A model generated the notes under the pieces. It saw only the letters and a list, made by a program, of their open reading frames with translations. It was not told the origin of the DNA and did no database searches. A stretch of 15,498 bases of DNA from Methanosarcinales archaeon (lineage in GTDB: Archaea > Halobacteriota > Methanosarcinia > Methanotrichales > Methanotrichaceae): positions 1 through 15,498 of the forward strand of contig JAAEEW010000198.1 of NCBI GenBank assembly GCA_013415595.1, in the 5' to 3' direction. Within the stretch, counting starts at the first letter, position 1, and each line of letters starts with the position of its first letter. The position numbers and the translations under genes were made by a program. Below are positions 12,937-15,498 of the stretch, piece after piece.

Positions 12937-14050
12937 AGGTCCTCGAGCTGCCGGCGGCCTCCGGCGCTTCGTTTACCGCCCGGGCGATGTATCTCAGCTC
13001 CTGGTCATTGAGCGACGGGTAGACGGGCAGGCTCATCACCCGGCGGGAGACGTCCTCGGCCACCGGGCAGGACCCTTCCAGCCCCAGATCCCGGTAGACC
13101 GGCTGGCTGTAGACGGGCCTGGGGTAGTGAACGGCGCTTCCCACCCCCCGGGACTGGAGATAGGCCATCAGCTCCTCCCTGGTAATGGGGAAGTCGTCCT
13201 CCACCCGCACTACGTACTGGTTGTAGACGTGCCTGACCTGTGGGTCCCGATAGGGCGTGGTGATTCCCCGGGCCTGGATGTTCCGGTCCAGGAACCCGGC
13301 ATTCCTGATCCGGGAGCGGTTGTAATCCTCCAGCCGGGCCAGCTGCTGGATGCCGATGGCCCCCTGGATGTTGGTCATGCGGTAGTTGTAGCCCAGGACC
13401 ACGTGGTTGTACTTTCCGGTGTCCCCGTGGTTTCTCATCAGCCGGCAGCGGGAGGCCAGATTGTCGTCGTCGGTGGTGATCATCCCGCCCTCGCCGGTGG
13501 TCATGTTCTTGGTGGGATAGAAGGAGAAGCACCCAATGCCGAAGGACCCGGCCTTCTTGCCCCGGTGCTCCGCACCGTGAGCCTGGGCGCTGTCTTCGAT
13601 CAGAATCAGGCCGTGATCGTCGCAGATCTGCTGCATGGCCGGAAGGTCGAAGGGCTGGCCGTAGAGGTGCACTCCCAGGATGGCCCGGGTGCGGGGGGTT
13701 ATCTTCTCCGCCACGTCCTGGGGGTCCAGGTTGAAGGTCCGGGGGTCCACGTCGGCGAAGACGGGCCTCAATCCCTGGTAGAGAATTGAGTTGGCCGTGG
13801 CGATGAAGGTGAAGGCGGGAGATATTACCTCGTCCCCCTTCTCCAGGCCCAGGGCCTTCAGGGCCAGGTCCAGGGCCACGGTGCCGTTGCTAACCGATAC
13901 CGAGTTCCTGACCCCCAGGTAGGAGGAGAACTGCTCCTCGAACTTCCTGACGGCCTCGCCCTGCACCAGCATCCCGGAACGCAGAACTTCGGATACTGCT
14001 GCTATTTCCTCTTCGCCGATAACCGGCCTTGCTATGGGGATAAAATCCAT
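12935..14050 (-). CDS. wbpE: DegT/DnrJ/EryC1 PLP aminotransferase (WbpE-like)
   Basis: A 371-residue sugar aminotransferase of full family length. Seen: FIPIARPVIGEEEIAAV start, NGTVALDLALKALGL near residue 60, AFTFIATANSILYQG, EDSAQAHGA (residues 152-160, with the PLP-contacting Asp153), the Schiff-base Lys181 in SFYPTKNMTTGEGG, and GYNYRMTNIQGAIG. The enzyme moves an amino group from glutamate to a keto-sugar; beside WbpB- and WbpD-like genes the expected substrate is the 3-keto form of UDP-GlcNAcA. It is the first gene of the four-gene operon. A GGAG (14057-14060) lies six bases before the ATG, and a 16-base palindrome is directly upstream of that. A TATA-like box is ~95 bases upstream of the start. 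Family certain; substrate inferred from context. Confidence 0.92.
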   Translation of the reverse strand: MDFIPIARPVIGEEEIAAVSEVLRSGMLVQGEAVRKFEEQFSSYLGVRNSVSVSNGTVALDLALKALGLEKGDEVISPAFTFIATANSILYQGLRPVFADVDPRTFNLDPQDVAEKITPRTRAILGVHLYGQPFDLPAMQQICDDHGLILIEDSAQAHGAEHRGKKAGSFGIGCFSFYPTKNMTTGEGGMITTDDDNLASRCRLMRNHGDTGKYNHVVLGYNYRMTNIQGAIGIQQLARLEDYNRSRIRNAGFLDRNIQARGITTPYRDPQVRHVYNQYVVRVEDDFPITREELMAYLQSRGVGSAVHYPRPVYSQPVYRDLGLEGSCPVAEDVSRRVMSLPVYPSLNDQELRYIARAVNEAPEAAGSSRT

Positions 14051-14060
14051 GTTCGACTCC

Positions 14061-14076
14061 TTTGAACCAGTTCAAA
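14061..14076 (-). promoter_or_regulatory. Perfect palindrome abutting the wbpE ribosome binding site
   Basis: TTTGAACCAGTTCAAA has perfect 7-base arms around a 2-base centre and ends just before the GGAG Shine-Dalgarno of wbpE (14057-14060). At the DNA level it looks like a dimeric-regulator operator downstream of the promoter. The short centre makes a tight RNA hairpin less likely. No known archaeal regulator consensus is recognised. Confidence 0.4.
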
Positions 14077-14145
14077 TCCTTTTTATCGTTCTTCCCGTGG
14101 GCCTCTGTCTCCCGGCCTGAAAAGCTTTGTCGTGGGCCGGAGGTG

Positions 14146-14155
14146 TTTTATAAAA
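14146..14155 (-). promoter_or_regulatory. TATA box of the wbpE-wbpB-wbpD-wbpA operon
   Basis: TTTTATAAAA is a symmetrical TATA-like box in the 166-base gap between the second glmU-like gene and wbpE. Transcription toward wbpE would start near 14120, giving a ~70-base leader that contains the palindrome at 14061-14076. The wbpE operon therefore probably has its own promoter rather than depending on the upstream gene. Confidence 0.5.
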
Positions 14156-14216
14156 TGTAAAGTATGGGCCGGTGCGCCGTCACCGGGCTTTAAAGAGACG
14201 GCTATGGCCCGATAGA

Positions 14217-15230
14217 TCAGGAGGCTTTGCCCGTGGGCGGGACGTGGCCGCGCAGGATCTCCCCCGGACGGGAGCGGTATCCGGGCTCGATCACCGTTCC
14301 CGGGTAGATGGTAGTGTGAATTCCGGTCTTGACCCCATCGCCCATGATCACCCCCAGCTTCCGCCGGCCGCTGTCCACCAGCTCCCCCCTGGCGTAGGAC
14401 TTGATGCTGGCGTCGTCGTGGCGCAGGTTGGAGACGATGGTCCCCGCCCCGAAGTTGCAGCGGCAGCCAATAACGCTATCTCCCAGATAAGAGAGGTGGC
14501 CGATCTTGGTTCCGTCCATGACCGTGCTGTTCTTCACCTCCACGGCGTTGCCGATCCGCACCTCGTCTCCGATGCAGGTGCCGGACCGGATGTAGCAGTT
14601 GGGGCCGATGTCGCAGTTCCTGCCTATGACCACCGGGCCCTGGATGTAGGCCCCGGCCCGGACCACCGTCCCCTGGCCTATGCAGACCTGGCCGGTGAGG
14701 GTGGCCCCCGCCTCCACGTCGCCGAGCACTGCCGCACCCCGGCGCTGCAGAGCGCTCCGGTTGGCCTCCAGCAGGTCCCAGGGCCGGCCCACCTCCGTCC
14801 ACTCCCCCAGCTCCACTATTCGAATCGACCTCCTGCCTGCCAGCACGTTCAGGGCGTCGGTCAGCTCGTACTCCCCCCGGCTGGAGAGGGGAGCCTCCTC
14901 CAGGGCTGGAAAGACCTCCCGGCCCAGAAGGTAAATTCCGGCGTTGGCCAGGTTGGAGGGGGGAGAGGGGCTCTTCTCCACCACCGACCTCATGAGGCCT
15001 CTATCGTCCGGGTCGGTGAGGAAGACTCCGTACCGCCGGGGGTCCTCCACCTGCCTGGCGGCCACGGCCGGCCCTCCGGCCCTGAGCATGTCCTCCAGAG
15101 CCGCCACGTCGGGGAGGATGTCTCCGTTGAGGACCAGGAAGTGCTTCTCGGCCAGTGGCTCTGCTGACTGCAGGGCGTGGCCGGTTCCCAGTAGCTCTTC
15201 CTGCACCGCATACTCGATGCGCACCCCCAG
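14217..15230 (-). CDS. glmU: Second GlmU-like bifunctional protein, 5'-truncated at a junction
   Basis: The C-terminal ~338 codons of a GlmU-like protein. Homology to the copy at 3482 starts at LGVRIEYAVQEELLGTGHAL, near residue 80 of that copy, so the N-terminal LAAGxG nucleotide-binding signature is absent. Going upstream, the frame reaches a TGA at 15237-15239 after two unrelated codons. A GTG at 15222-15224 could start a 335-residue protein, but it has no credible ribosome binding site and would lack the uridylyltransferase core. The beta-helix is well kept: KNSTVMDGTKIGHLSYLGDS and GAGTIVSNLRHD carry the His, Tyr and Asn expected of GlmU acetyltransferase. The intact gene probably made UDP-GlcNAc from GlcN-1-P. 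The truncation looks like a junction, natural or from assembly, not a normal start. TGA stop at 14217-14219. Confidence 0.85.
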   Translation of the reverse strand: MGVRIEYAVQEELLGTGHALQSAEPLAEKHFLVLNGDILPDVAALEDMLRAGGPAVAARQVEDPRRYGVFLTDPDDRGLMRSVVEKSPSPPSNLANAGIYLLGREVFPALEEAPLSSRGEYELTDALNVLAGRRSIRIVELGEWTEVGRPWDLLEANRSALQRRGAAVLGDVEAGATLTGQVCIGQGTVVRAGAYIQGPVVIGRNCDIGPNCYIRSGTCIGDEVRIGNAVEVKNSTVMDGTKIGHLSYLGDSVIGCRCNFGAGTIVSNLRHDDASIKSYARGELVDSGRRKLGVIMGDGVKTGIHTTIYPGTVIEPGYRSRPGEILRGHVPPTGKAS

Positions 15231-15234
15231 GGTC
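15228..15234. other. Abrupt archaeal/bacterial sequence junction
   Basis: On the minus strand, GlmU homology holds through codons ending at 15230 and then stops, with a TGA at 15237-15239. On the plus strand, a TetR-like reading frame becomes recognisable from 15232. The two incomplete genes come from unrelated types of genome and meet within a few bases, with no transposon end or repeat visible. A chimeric assembly or read join is the simplest explanation. Confidence 0.7.
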
Positions 15235-15498
15235 GATCACGTCGCCGATTCCACCGACAGACTTTGGAGCAACGGCTGCCTTGTCGGCAGCCTCTCCATG
15301 GACCTCGCCGCCACCAGCGACCGCATGCAGCACTGTGTCGAGAGCATCTTCAAGGATTTCGCGCGTCAGCACGCCGAACTGTTCACCCCGCTGCTCGCCG
15401 CCAGCGTCGTTGAGGACACCCCCACCGCAGACGAGTTCGCCGAGATGTTCATCGCCCTCATCGAGGGTGGCATCGTGGTCGCAAAATCCTACCGCGAC
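15232..15498 (+). CDS. TetR-family regulator, C-terminal fragment (both ends missing)
   Basis: An 89-codon frame open from 15232 to the right edge, with no proper start. Its translation includes SNGCLVGSLSMDLAAT, SIFKDFARQHAELFTPLL, DEFAEMFIALIEGG and IVVAKSYRD. This is the arrangement of the ligand-binding C-terminal domain of bacterial TetR/AcrR repressors: a GCLxG(S/N)L segment, an amphipathic helix, then (F/L)-I-x-x-(I/L)-EGG. The N-terminal helix-turn-helix would lie to the left, where archaeal DNA now sits. CGC and CGT supply three of its four Arg codons, whereas the preceding genes favour AGG, CGG and AGA, pointing to another organism, perhaps a proteobacterium. It has no functional link to its neighbours here. 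Family fairly sure; ligand and target unknown. Confidence 0.72.

Noticed and set aside
15001..15372. A 123-codon minus-strand frame crossing the junction near 15231
   Set aside because: It is out of frame with the glmU-like gene over the first part and antisense to the TetR-like frame over the second; the translation matches neither.
1..15498. CRISPR arrays, tRNA or rRNA genes, insertion sequences, integrases
   Set aside because: No regularly spaced repeats, cloverleaf-like segments, transposase motifs or terminal inverted repeats were found on reading both strands by eye.

Overview
The window reads as GC-rich methanogen-type archaeal DNA from position 1 to about 15,230. The last ~268 bases look like a piece of a bacterial gene. 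Archaeal signs are AT-rich TATA-like boxes in short intergenic gaps, GGTGAT- or GGAGG-type ribosome binding sites, frequent AGG/AGA arginine codons, a fused archaeal-type nucleotidyltransferase/left-handed beta-helix protein (GlmU-like, present twice), and a secreted protein with two repeats of a kind known from methanogen surface proteins. Placement near Methanothrix/Methanosarcina relatives is an inference from gene content, not a measurement.

Layout. (1) Minus-strand operon, 3328 down to 1 and continuing past the left edge: two GT-B glycosyltransferases and an asparagine-synthase-like glutamine amidotransferase, joined by overlapping stop/start codons. (2) Divergent plus-strand pair 3482-6491: a GlmU-like protein and GlmS, one base apart. 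(3) 6774-7589: a secreted two-repeat protein with its own promoter. (4) Plus-strand redox/stress group 7976-10097: a tandem universal stress protein, a flavin-reductase-fold protein and an iron-sulfur flavoprotein-like protein. (5) Minus-strand operon 14050 down to 10204: DegT-type aminotransferase, Gfo/Idh/MocA oxidoreductase, hexapeptide acyltransferase and nucleotide-sugar dehydrogenase. (6) 15230-14217: a second GlmU-like gene that loses its 5' end at about 15,230. (7) 15232-15498: an open frame matching the C-terminal half of a TetR-family regulator, truncated at both visible ends.

Most genes form one sugar pathway. GlmS makes glucosamine-6-phosphate and the GlmU-like proteins would make UDP-GlcNAc (the mutase GlmM is not in the window). 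The dehydrogenase, oxidoreductase, aminotransferase and acyltransferase then match the WbpA-WbpB-WbpE-WbpD series that leads to UDP-2,3-diacetamido-2,3-dideoxy-glucuronic acid. The two glycosyltransferases and the AsnB-like amidotransferase could place and amidate such a sugar on a surface glycan. No 2-epimerase, oligosaccharyltransferase, flippase or polymerase is visible.

The points most worth a second look are the abrupt archaeal/bacterial junction at ~15,231, the apparent loss of acetyltransferase active-site residues in the GlmU-like protein beside glmS (kept in the second copy), and the possible uronamide role of the AsnB-like protein.
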